From NCBI RefSeq assembly GCF_035653575.1, contig NZ_DASRBQ010000006.1, forward strand, positions 11,108 through 75,107: a DNA stretch of 64,000 nucleotides. The letters are read 5' to 3'. This DNA is from Actinocrinis sp035653575 (GTDB lineage: Bacteria > Actinomycetota > Actinomycetes > Streptomycetales > Catenulisporaceae). A program made the position numbers and the translations under genes. Shown piece after piece: positions 17,500 through 24,638 of this stretch (the stretch's first letter is position 1; each line of letters starts with the position of its first letter). The notes beneath the pieces were generated by a model. The model did no database searches, was not told where the DNA came from, and saw only the letters and a program-made list of their open reading frames with translations.

Positions 17500-18740
17500 C
17501 AGGATCCTGACGTCGGCCAGGCCGGCGCCGCGGGCGGCGGCGGGGCGATGGCGGCCGGGTCCACGCTCTTGACCAGCTGCGCCGTCCAGGCGGTGCCCGC
17601 GCCGCTCAGCTTCGCCTGGAACTCCGGCTGCAGCAGCGCGTGGTCGGCGGCGCGGACCGTGTACTGCCCGGCGACGCCCTGGAAGCTCCAGCCCTCCAGC
17701 GCCTTGATCTGCTTGTCGACGCTCACCGGGTCGGCCTCGATGGCGTGCGCGAACATCTGGGCCGCGGTGAAGCCGTCCGGGGTGAACAGGTCCACGGTCC
17801 CGCCGGCCTTGCGCACGTTCGCGGTCATCGCCGCCTCGATCGGGTTGTTGCCGCCCGCCCCGGCGAAGTAGTGCGCCAGGAACTCGATCTTCGAGCCGGC
17901 CGGCCCGGTCGCCGGATAGGTGGCCGTGTTCGCCAGGCCGGTGACGACCTGCGTCGCGGAGAGCACGCCCTGCTGGTCGAGCGCCGTCCACAGCTGCGTG
18001 GCGTTGCTTCCCGCCCACGCCACGAACAGCAGGTCGGGGTGCGCCGCGAGCACCTGCTGGGTGAACGGGGTGAAGTCGGTCGCGGTCGGCGGCACCAGGA
18101 CGCTGGAGACCGCGGCGCCCTTCGCGCCGAGCACCGCCTTGACGCCGGTGGCGTTCGCCGTGCCGAACTCGCTGTTCTGCGCGAGCACGACGACCTTCTT
18201 GCCGGTCAGATCGCCGACGAAGGTGCCGGCGGTGGCGATGTCCTGATACGACTCGCGGCCGGAGCGGAAGGTGTAGCGGTTGAGCCCGTCGAGCTTGTCC
18301 GTGGCCGCGGGCCCGGCGATGTCGAGCACCTTGTTCTGCGCGGCCACGGCGGCGACCTGCAGCGCGATCGCCGAGTCGACCGAGCCGCCGATCAGCGTCA
18401 CGCCCTGGCCGATCAGGTCCTTGGCCTCGGAGACCGCCGTGGTCGGGTTGTCCGCGTCGTCCTCGACCGTCAGGTCGATCTTGTGCCCGGCGACCTTTCC
18501 GGTGCCGTGGGTGACGTAGTCGAGTCCGGCGGTGAGCCCGGCGAGGTACTCGGCGCCGTAGGACGCGAACGGGCCGGACTTCGCGGTGATGATCCCGATC
18601 TTGACGTCGGCGCTCGCGGCCGGGCCGCCGCCGCTGCCGCCGCCGCTCGCCGAGGTGGGTGAGGCACAGCCCGCGGCCGCGGCGGCCAGGGCGGCCGCGG
18701 CCAGCCCGGCGCCGAGGCGGCGAGGGGAAACAGAGCGCAT
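17499..18740 (-). CDS. Liv-type substrate-binding lipoprotein
   Basis: Periplasmic-binding-protein-type receptor of 413 aa (Peripla_BP_6/HAAT family). The lipoprotein signal ends in the lipobox LAAAAAGC, then a Ser/Gly-rich spacer and the domain start DVKIGIITAKSGPFASYGAEYLAGLTAGLDY. AAGGAG precedes ATG 18740; the open frame continues upstream to 19001 without support. It is the first gene of the operon and hands its ligand to the LivGFHM complex. The C-terminus is unusually rich in Pro and Ala. Sequence alone does not tell whether the ligand is an amino acid, aromatic acid or amide. Confidence 0.9.
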   Translation of the reverse strand: MRSVSPRRLGAGLAAAALAAAAAGCASPTSASGGGSGGGPAASADVKIGIITAKSGPFASYGAEYLAGLTAGLDYVTHGTGKVAGHKIDLTVEDDADNPTTAVSEAKDLIGQGVTLIGGSVDSAIALQVAAVAAQNKVLDIAGPAATDKLDGLNRYTFRSGRESYQDIATAGTFVGDLTGKKVVVLAQNSEFGTANATGVKAVLGAKGAAVSSVLVPPTATDFTPFTQQVLAAHPDLLFVAWAGSNATQLWTALDQQGVLSATQVVTGLANTATYPATGPAGSKIEFLAHYFAGAGGNNPIEAAMTANVRKAGGTVDLFTPDGFTAAQMFAHAIEADPVSVDKQIKALEGWSFQGVAGQYTVRAADHALLQPEFQAKLSGAGTAWTAQLVKSVDPAAIAPPPPAAPAWPTSGS

Positions 18741-19037
18741 CGTTGCTGCTCCTTCGAGAGGTCGGGTCCGGCTGTCGCGGTGGGCGGATTCAGTGCGCTG
18801 CCGGAACCCTAGGAACAGCGGCGATCCGCACCCATGGAGCGCGCCGCCATACTCGCGGCGGTCCGCATGTGCGCGTCCGCCATCCGATCGACCGGCGGCC
18901 CGGCCGAGACTCGCGACCGACAGCTCACTGGCTAGAGTCGTTCGCAGGAACTCGCCTCCCACAAGGACGTAGCGAGTCAGACGCAGCGGCTTCGCCGTCA
19001 ACGAGGATTGGGCCGCTACAAGTTAGGGATGGGCTCG

Positions 19038-19838
19038 ATGGACAAGGTGGTCACCGCGGCCGAGGCCGTGGCCGACATTGCGGACGGGGCGAGTATCGCC
19101 GTGGGGGGCTTCGGCCTCTGCGGCATCCCGTCCACCCTGATCGCCGCGCTGCTCACGCGGGGCGCGACGGATTTGCGGGTCGTGTCGAACAACTGCGGGG
19201 TGGACGGCTGGGGCCTTGGCCTGCTGCTGGAGGCGGGCCGGATCTCCCGGATGACCAGCTCCTACGTTGGGGAGAACAAGGAGTTCGCGCGGCAGTACCT
19301 GTCCGGCGAGCTGGAGGTGGAGCTCACGCCGCAGGGCACGCTGGCGGAGCGGCTGCGCGCGGGCGGCGCCGGAATCCCGGCGTTCTACACCGCGACCGGG
19401 GTCGGCACCCAGGTGGCCGAAGGCGGGCTGCCGTGGAAGTACGCCTCCGACGGCTCGGTGGCGGTCGCCTCGCCGCCCAAGGAGGTGCGCAGCTTCGGCG
19501 ATCGCGAGTACATCCTGGAGCAGGCTATCGTCACGGACTTCTCGCTGGTGCGGGCCGCGGTGGCGGACTGGCACGGCAACGCGGTCTTCAACGGCTCGGC
19601 GATGAACTTCAACCCGCTCGCCGCGATGGCCGGACGGATCTGCGTGCTCGAGGCGGAGCGGATCGTCGAGCCCGGCGAGATCGCGCCGGCGAGCGTGCAG
19701 CTGCCGGGCGTGCACGTGCACCGGGTCGTCGAGGCGACCGTGACGGAGAAGCGGATCGAGCGGCGCACCGTGCGCCCGCGCCCGCAGCAGGCCGGCGCCT
19801 CCGCGACCGCAGCCCCCTCCAGCGAGAACGGGAACTGA
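19038..19838 (+). CDS. scoA: 3-oxoacid CoA-transferase subunit A
   Basis: Alpha subunit (266 aa) of succinyl-CoA:3-ketoacid CoA-transferase, which transfers CoA from succinyl-CoA to acetoacetate. The family start MDKVV..AAEAVADI.DGASIAVGGFGLCGIPSTLI is evident. It is followed by the family's NNCGVDGWGLGLLLEAGRI, the SYVGENKEF segment and GNAVFNGSAMNFNP. I choose ATG 19038 with AGGG-rich sequence about 5-9 nt upstream; ATG 19029 and TTG 19008 are alternatives. The C-terminal ~25 residues are a low-complexity tail. scoB follows after a single base. Confidence 0.92.
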   Translation: MDKVVTAAEAVADIADGASIAVGGFGLCGIPSTLIAALLTRGATDLRVVSNNCGVDGWGLGLLLEAGRISRMTSSYVGENKEFARQYLSGELEVELTPQGTLAERLRAGGAGIPAFYTATGVGTQVAEGGLPWKYASDGSVAVASPPKEVRSFGDREYILEQAIVTDFSLVRAAVADWHGNAVFNGSAMNFNPLAAMAGRICVLEAERIVEPGEIAPASVQLPGVHVHRVVEATVTEKRIERRTVRPRPQQAGASATAAPSSENGN

Positions 19839-19839
19839 C

Positions 19840-20502
19840 ATGGCCCTCGACCGCAACCAGATGGCCGCTCGCGCCGCGCTCGAACTGCGCGACGGGCAAT
19901 ACGTGAACCTCGGCATCGGCCTGCCGACGCTCATCCCGAACTACGTGCCCGAGGGCGTCACGGTCGTGCTCCAGTCGGAGAACGGCATTCTCGGTACCGG
20001 ACCGTACCCGTACGAGGGCGATGAGGATCCTGATCTGATCAACGCGGGCAAGGAGACGGTGACCCTGCTGCCGGGCGCCTCGCTGTTCGACTCCGCCGCG
20101 TCCTTCGCGATGATCCGAGGCGGCAAGATCGATATCGCGGTGCTCGGCGCGATGCAGGTCAGCGAGCAGGGCGACCTGGCGAACTGGATGATCCCCGGCA
20201 AGATGGTCAAGGGGATGGGCGGGGCGATGGACCTGGTGCACGGGGCGAAGAGGGTGGTCGTCCTGATGGAGCACGTGGCCAAGGACGGCGGGCACAAGCT
20301 GGTCAAGGAGTGCTCGCTGCCGCTGACCGGCAAGCGGGTCGTCAACCGGGTGATCACCGACCTGGCCGTCATCGATGTCGAGGACGAGGGCCTGGTGCTG
20401 CGCGAGCTCGCTCCGGGCGTCACGGTCGAGGAGGTGGTCGCCGCCACCGGTCCGACGCTGCGCGTCCCGAGCGGCGAGGTTCCCACCATGCCAGTCGGTT
20501 GA
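19840..20502 (+). CDS. scoB: 3-oxoacid CoA-transferase subunit B
   Basis: Beta subunit (220 aa) carrying the catalytic glutamate. The motif QSENGILGTGPYP places Glu47 as the residue that forms the glutamyl-CoA thioester. Other family blocks are LGIGLPTLIPNYVPEGV, MIRGGKIDIAVLGAMQVSEQGDLANWMIPGKMVKGMGGAMDLV and KRVVNRVITDLAVIDV. It is coupled to scoA (1-nt gap) and followed by a GC-rich terminator, so scoAB is a two-gene operon. Confidence 0.94.
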   Translation: MALDRNQMAARAALELRDGQYVNLGIGLPTLIPNYVPEGVTVVLQSENGILGTGPYPYEGDEDPDLINAGKETVTLLPGASLFDSAASFAMIRGGKIDIAVLGAMQVSEQGDLANWMIPGKMVKGMGGAMDLVHGAKRVVVLMEHVAKDGGHKLVKECSLPLTGKRVVNRVITDLAVIDVEDEGLVLRELAPGVTVEEVVAATGPTLRVPSGEVPTMPVG

Positions 20503-20530
20503 TTCAACACTGATCCAACCGCGATTCACC

Positions 20531-20565
20531 GTGGGGCCGGGCTCGTTCGCGTAGACCGGCCCCAC
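20531..20565 (+). terminator. Terminator after scoAB
   Basis: GTGGGGCCGG (20531-20540) pairs perfectly with CCGGCCCCAC (20556-20565) around a 15-nt loop, 28 bp past the scoB stop. No U-tract follows. Confidence 0.6.
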
Positions 20566-20683
20566 TTGCGTCGCCGGCAGAGTATGCCGCTCCCACATCC
20601 CCTCGCCCGAGCCCGCACAGGACAGTACCCACACGCGCCACGCGCGGCGCGCTTACCCGTACCCCTGTGACAGGAGCTCGACG

Positions 20684-22156
20684 ATGAGCACCACCACCGC
20701 ATCAGAGACGGCCGCCGCAGGCGCCGACCGCGCGCAGTCCCCCTGGCGAGTCGTCGGAGCCTCGCTGGTCGGCACCACGCTGGAGTGGTACGACTTCTTC
20801 CTCTACGGCACCGCCGCCGCGGTCGTCTTCCCCAAGGTCTTCTTCGTCAAGGCCGATCCGCTGACCGGGACGCTGCTCTCCTTCCTCACCTACGCGCTCG
20901 GATTCGCGGCGCGGCCGCTGGGCGGGGTCTTCTTCGGCAACCTCGGCGACCGGATCGGCCGCAAGCGCGCGCTGTTCCTGACGCTGGTGGTCATGGGCGC
21001 CGCGACCACGCTCATCGCGGCAGTGCCCTCATACGCGTCGATCGGGGTCGCCGCCCCGATCCTGCTCACCACGCTGCGGATGATCCAGGGCTTCGCGCTC
21101 GGCGGCGAGTGGGGCGGCGCGGTCCTCATCGTCGCGGAACAGGATCGCGGACGCCGCGGATTCTGGGCGTCGTGGCCGCAGGCGGGCGCGCCGCTGGGCA
21201 ATGTGCTCGGTACCGGGGTCATCCTGCTGCTGAGCCAGAACCTGAGCGAGTCGGCGTTCCTGTCCTGGGGCTGGCGGATCGGCTTCGCGCTCTCGGCGCT
21301 GCTGATGATCCTCGGCCTGTGGGTTCGCGCCTCGCTGCATGAGACCGAGGCGTTCCGCCAGTCGCTCGCCCGGCGTGAGGCGACCCGCGCGACGGCAAAG
21401 CCGCCGGTCGTCGAGGTGCTTCAGTCCTCGTGGAAGCAGCTGCTCACCGCGTTCGGCGCGCGCATGGCCGAGAACATCTCGTACTACGTGATCACCGCGT
21501 TCATCCTGGTGTACGTCGTCGACTTCCTGAAGCTGCCGAAGTCCTTCGGCCTCGACGCGGTCCTGATCGGCTCGGCGGTCGAGTTCGCGTTGATCCCGCT
21601 GTTCGGCATCCTGTCGGACCGGGTCGGCCGCCGACCGGTGTACCTGGCCGGGGCGATCGGCATCGGCGTGTGGACGCCGTTCTTCTTCGGCATGCTGAAT
21701 TCGAGGTCGTACCCGCAGGCGGTCGCGGCCGTCACCATCGCGCTGGCGTTCCACGGCCTGATGTACGCGCCTCAGGCGGCCTTCTTCGCGGAGCTGTTCG
21801 CCACCAACGTGCGTTACTCCGGAGCGTCGATCGGCTACCAGGTCGCCTCGATTGCCGCGGGCGCGCCGGCCCCGCTCATCGCGGTGGCGGTGCTGCAGCA
21901 CAACGGCGGCAAGACCCCGACGCTGCTCGCGATCTACCTTGGCGCGGCGGCCCTGCTCACGCTCATCGCGGTGCTCGCAGCGCGCGAGACCCGCGCGACC
22001 GACCTGGTCGCCGCCGTGAGCCCGGTGCAGGCGGCCGAGGCGCTGGCGGGTCCGCGCGCCGTGCCCGCCTCGTCCGGCGCTAGCATGCTCCAGTCCCCCG
22101 CCTCGGTGTCCTCGGCCGGCTCGAACTCGGCTGCGAGGCCCGAGCCCACCGCGTAA
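20684..22156 (+). CDS. MFS transporter, metabolite:H+ symporter (MHS) family
   Basis: Twelve-helix major facilitator of 490 aa. MHS hallmarks are the N-terminal GASLVGTTLEWYDFFLYGTAAA, the loop 2-3 signature GNLGDRIGRKRAL, ALGGEWGGAVLIVAEQ in helix 5, and the repeat signature DRVGRRPVYLAGA after helix 8. AGGAG precedes the ATG. MHS proteins import citrate, alpha-ketoglutarate, proline/betaine, shikimate and similar organic acids with protons. Location next to scoAB makes a C4 ketoacid or hydroxyacid an attractive but unproven substrate. A low-complexity tail of ~45 residues ends the protein. Confidence 0.88.
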   Translation: MSTTTASETAAAGADRAQSPWRVVGASLVGTTLEWYDFFLYGTAAAVVFPKVFFVKADPLTGTLLSFLTYALGFAARPLGGVFFGNLGDRIGRKRALFLTLVVMGAATTLIAAVPSYASIGVAAPILLTTLRMIQGFALGGEWGGAVLIVAEQDRGRRGFWASWPQAGAPLGNVLGTGVILLLSQNLSESAFLSWGWRIGFALSALLMILGLWVRASLHETEAFRQSLARREATRATAKPPVVEVLQSSWKQLLTAFGARMAENISYYVITAFILVYVVDFLKLPKSFGLDAVLIGSAVEFALIPLFGILSDRVGRRPVYLAGAIGIGVWTPFFFGMLNSRSYPQAVAAVTIALAFHGLMYAPQAAFFAELFATNVRYSGASIGYQVASIAAGAPAPLIAVAVLQHNGGKTPTLLAIYLGAAALLTLIAVLAARETRATDLVAAVSPVQAAEALAGPRAVPASSGASMLQSPASVSSAGSNSAARPEPTA

Positions 22157-22181
22157 CGCAGTAAGAGGTAGGTACGCACGT

Positions 22182-22994
22182 ATGCAGGGCCGCGTCGAGG
22201 CAGGCGTTCTCCATCCCGGGGCGATGGGCGCCTCCCTCGGCGCGGCGCTGCGACGGAACTGCGAGGCGGTGCTCTGGGCGGCACAGGGCCGTTCCCCAGA
22301 AACGCATCACCGGGCGCAGCAGGCCGGACTTACCGAGGTCCCCGACTTGTCCACCCTCGCCTCCCGCGCGCAGGTGATCGTCTCAATCTGTCCGCCCCAC
22401 GCCGCCGAGGACGTGGCGCGCGACGTCGCACGACATGCGAGCCCGGACTTACGGCTCTACATCGACGCCAATGCGGTTGCGCCCGCGACCGTCGAGCGCA
22501 TCGCAGTGCTCTTCGATCAGGACCGCGTCGTCGACGCAGCCCTGGTCGGCCCGCCGGCGTGGCAGCCGGGCACGTTCCTCTGGCTCTCCGGGCCGCGAGC
22601 CGACGAGGCGGCCGAGCTGTTCGCGGACACGCCGCTCGACGTGCGCGTGCTCGGAGACCGCCTCGGCCAGGCGTCGATGGCGAAGGTCTGCTTCGCGCTG
22701 CAAAGCAAGGCGATGCCGACGATCTGGCTGGCCATGGCTGAGGCCGCAACGGCGTACGGCGTACTCGCGCCGGTCCGCGAGGTCCTGGCCGAAGACGGCA
22801 TCGACTTGGACGCGCAGCTCGCGTCGATCGAGCGCCGCGCGCGCCCGAAAGCCTGGCGCTGGGCAGGCGAGATGGACGAGGCTGGGGCGGCCCTCGCCGC
22901 TCTCGGCCTGCCCGACGGCTGGTCCCGCGCCGCCGCCGAAATGTACCGCCGCGTAGCCAACGAATCCCGGGCCGACGCTGACCCGCGCGACTAG
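22182..22994 (+). CDS. 6-phosphogluconate dehydrogenase-like NAD(P)-binding oxidoreductase (DUF1932 type)
   Basis: Protein of 270 aa in the beta-hydroxyacid dehydrogenase superfamily. It has an N-terminal Rossmann fold with GVLHPGAMGASLG (residues 8-20) and VIVSICPPHAAEDVARDV, and a C-terminal all-alpha domain of the DUF1932 type (QSKAMPTIWLAMAEAATAYGV). The start of the glycine-rich loop close to residue 8 supports ATG 22182. It follows the MHS transporter by 25 bp on the same strand and may be co-transcribed with it. A hydroxyacid substrate is plausible, but no specificity motif is recognised. Confidence 0.75.
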   Translation: MQGRVEAGVLHPGAMGASLGAALRRNCEAVLWAAQGRSPETHHRAQQAGLTEVPDLSTLASRAQVIVSICPPHAAEDVARDVARHASPDLRLYIDANAVAPATVERIAVLFDQDRVVDAALVGPPAWQPGTFLWLSGPRADEAAELFADTPLDVRVLGDRLGQASMAKVCFALQSKAMPTIWLAMAEAATAYGVLAPVREVLAEDGIDLDAQLASIERRARPKAWRWAGEMDEAGAALAALGLPDGWSRAAAEMYRRVANESRADADPRD

Positions 22995-23045
22995 CGGTCC
23001 CTGGGCCGCCATTGCAGCCCCTAGCACTACGCAGTTAGGCGTGCC

Positions 23046-23516
23046 CTAGGCCGTTGCCGCCGTCACCACCGCTGTCCCCGGCCCCGGCATGAGATCGATG
23101 TCCGCGGCGTGCATCGGCTGCCCGCAGTGCTCGCACCGCAGGTCCACGCTGCCGATCTGGCCGCAGGCGTGGTGCCGGTAAAGCACCGGCGGCCCGGCCT
23201 CACCGGCGAGCCACTTGTCGCCCCAGCGGACCATCACCATCAGCACATCGACAAGCTCCGTCCCCTTTCCGGTGAGGACATATTCGTACCGCGGCCGGCG
23301 GTCGTAAGGCTGGCGCTCGATGATCCCGCGCTCAACGAGGTAGTTCAGCCGTTCGGTAAGCACCTTGCGCGAGATGCCGAGATCGGCCTGGATCTGTTCG
23401 AACCGGGAGATGCCGACCCAGATGTCGCGCAGGATCAAGGGCGACCACGGCTCGCCGATCACGTCGAGGGTCCGCGCGATGGAACAGGCCATCTCGCTGA
23501 AGTCGGTGCGCTGCAT
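23046..23516 (-). CDS. HxlR-family winged-helix regulator with C-terminal Cys-rich tail
   Basis: Transcription factor of 156 aa. The HxlR winged helix spans about residues 8-105, with CSIARTLDVIGEPWSPLILRDI, RFEQIQADLGISRKVLTERLNYLVERGII and the wing RRPRYEYVLTGKG. The last ~45 residues contain HHACGQ...CEHCGQPM, a possible zinc ribbon seen in longer members. It is divergent from a PPOX-fold oxidoreductase gene with 91 bp between them, the classic arrangement for a regulator and its target. HxlR proteins often respond to redox or electrophilic signals; the signal here is unknown. Confidence 0.88.
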   Translation of the reverse strand: MQRTDFSEMACSIARTLDVIGEPWSPLILRDIWVGISRFEQIQADLGISRKVLTERLNYLVERGIIERQPYDRRPRYEYVLTGKGTELVDVLMVMVRWGDKWLAGEAGPPVLYRHHACGQIGSVDLRCEHCGQPMHAADIDLMPGPGTAVVTAATA

Positions 23517-23536
23517 GACCGCAGTCTAGCAATTGG

Positions 23537-23590
23537 GGTTCCCTTAAGGAACTCGAAGCGCTACGGTGTCAGGGTCTCCCAAGGGAACTC
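23537..23590. promoter_or_regulatory. Candidate HxlR operator between divergent genes
   Basis: The 91-bp divergent region holds GGTTCCCTTAAGGAACTC (23537-23554), an imperfect inverted repeat centred on CTTAAG, and a second half-like AAGGGAACTC at 23581-23590. HxlR dimers commonly bind such sites. The second copy lies just upstream of the oxidoreductase ribosome site. Seen by eye; not tested. Confidence 0.4.
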
Positions 23591-23607
23591 TGAAAAGGAG
23601 AGCAACG

Positions 23608-23991
23608 ATGCTCGACCCGACCGTACGCCGCGCGCTCGACGGCACCTCGCTGGCCCACCTCGCGACCGTTCTGCCGGACGGCTCGCCGCACACCGTGCCG
23701 CTCTGGATCGGAACCCACGACGATTACATCGTCTTCCTCACCGGCCCGAACTCGCGCAAGGCACGCAACCTGCGCCGCGACCCGCGGGTCGCCCTGTCCC
23801 TCACGTCGGCCGACAACCCTTTCGAGCCCGTCATCGTGCGCGGCCGGGTCATCGAATGGCTCGAGGGAGACCCGGCCTGGACGATCATCGACCAGTTGTC
23901 CACCAAGTACATCGGCCAGCCGTACTCGCGAGCCGAAGAGCGCGTCGTCGCGGTCATCGAGCCGGAACGGCAGTCGGTCGGCATCGGCTGA
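23608..23991 (+). CDS. PPOX-class (split beta-barrel) F420/FMN-dependent oxidoreductase
   Basis: Small protein of 127 aa with the pyridoxamine-5'-phosphate-oxidase-like split barrel: HLATVLPDGSPHTVPLWIG, IVFLTGPNSRKARNLRRDPRVALSLT and FEPVIVRGRVIEW. These match the actinobacterial group usually annotated as PPOX-class F420-dependent enzymes. AAGGAG eight nt upstream fixes ATG 23608. Such enzymes reduce flavin- or F420-linked substrates; the exact reaction is not predictable. Likely the regulated partner of the divergent HxlR gene. Confidence 0.82.
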   Translation: MLDPTVRRALDGTSLAHLATVLPDGSPHTVPLWIGTHDDYIVFLTGPNSRKARNLRRDPRVALSLTSADNPFEPVIVRGRVIEWLEGDPAWTIIDQLSTKYIGQPYSRAEERVVAVIEPERQSVGIG

Positions 23992-24139
23992 GCGGCGGCG
24001 CTCCTAGGGTCGCGCCCGGTTCCTAGCACCGCACAACGCCGTACGATGTGCACCCATCGGGCCAACTTCGGGCTCAGAGCACTGCGTTTCATAGCCGTGT
24101 GCCTCAGCGACCGACGCAGTCGACCAGGGAGGGCAAGCG

Positions 24140-24589
24140 GTGTTTGAGCGGTATACGGAAAACGCTCGACGAGTCGTCATTTTGGCCTCCGACAAAGCTC
24201 GCATGCTGCGCCACGATTACATAGGCGCTGAGCACCTCCTGCTCGCCCTGATCCACGACGAACAGAGCACCGCCGGACGGCTTCTGAGTGCCTTGGGGAT
24301 CTCGCACGCGACCGTGCGGCGGGATGTCGAACAGGCGGTCCCGGCGGGAGTCGCGGAGACTCCCGACCATCTCCCGTTTCACCCGGCGGCCAAGCAGGTC
24401 CTGGAGCTCGGGTTGTTAGAGGCCGTGCGGCTCAACAGCCCGCGCATAGGTACCGGGCACCTGCTTCTCGGTCTGATCCGCGAGGGTGAGAGTCCTGGGG
24501 CGCAAGTGCTCAGCGCGCTCGGCGTTGACTTGGAAGGCGCTCGCCGCGCGGAACGTCTCGTGCGGGAGGGCGGCCAGCCGCAGGCGTGA
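24140..24589 (+). CDS. Stand-alone Clp N-domain protein
   Basis: Protein of 149 aa made only of the two Clp_N repeats that form the N-domain of ClpC/ClpA. Repeat 1 (MFERYTENARRVVILASDKARMLRHDYIGAEHLLLALI) and repeat 2 (...VLELGLLEAVRLNSPRIGTGHLLLGLIREGESPGAQVL) are clear. No AAA+ ATPase module follows. GGAGGG precedes the GTG start. In ClpC this domain binds adaptors and substrates, so a free copy could act as an adaptor, competitor or sensor; this is inference. Similar single-domain proteins are known in actinobacteria. Confidence 0.85.
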   Translation: MFERYTENARRVVILASDKARMLRHDYIGAEHLLLALIHDEQSTAGRLLSALGISHATVRRDVEQAVPAGVAETPDHLPFHPAAKQVLELGLLEAVRLNSPRIGTGHLLLGLIREGESPGAQVLSALGVDLEGARRAERLVREGGQPQA

Positions 24590-24593
24590 CGCG

Positions 24594-24615
24594 CAGCGAG
24601 GCGGCGGAGCGCGCG
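24594..24615 (+). repeat. Dispersed GC-rich 22-bp repeat
   Basis: CAGCGAGGCGGCGGAGCGCG plus CG begins 5 bp after the Clp_N stop. The same sequence occurs in the duplicated block at 53.4-53.8 kb. Confidence 0.6.
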
Positions 24616-24638
24616 CACCCGGCGAGCACCGGTGCGGG

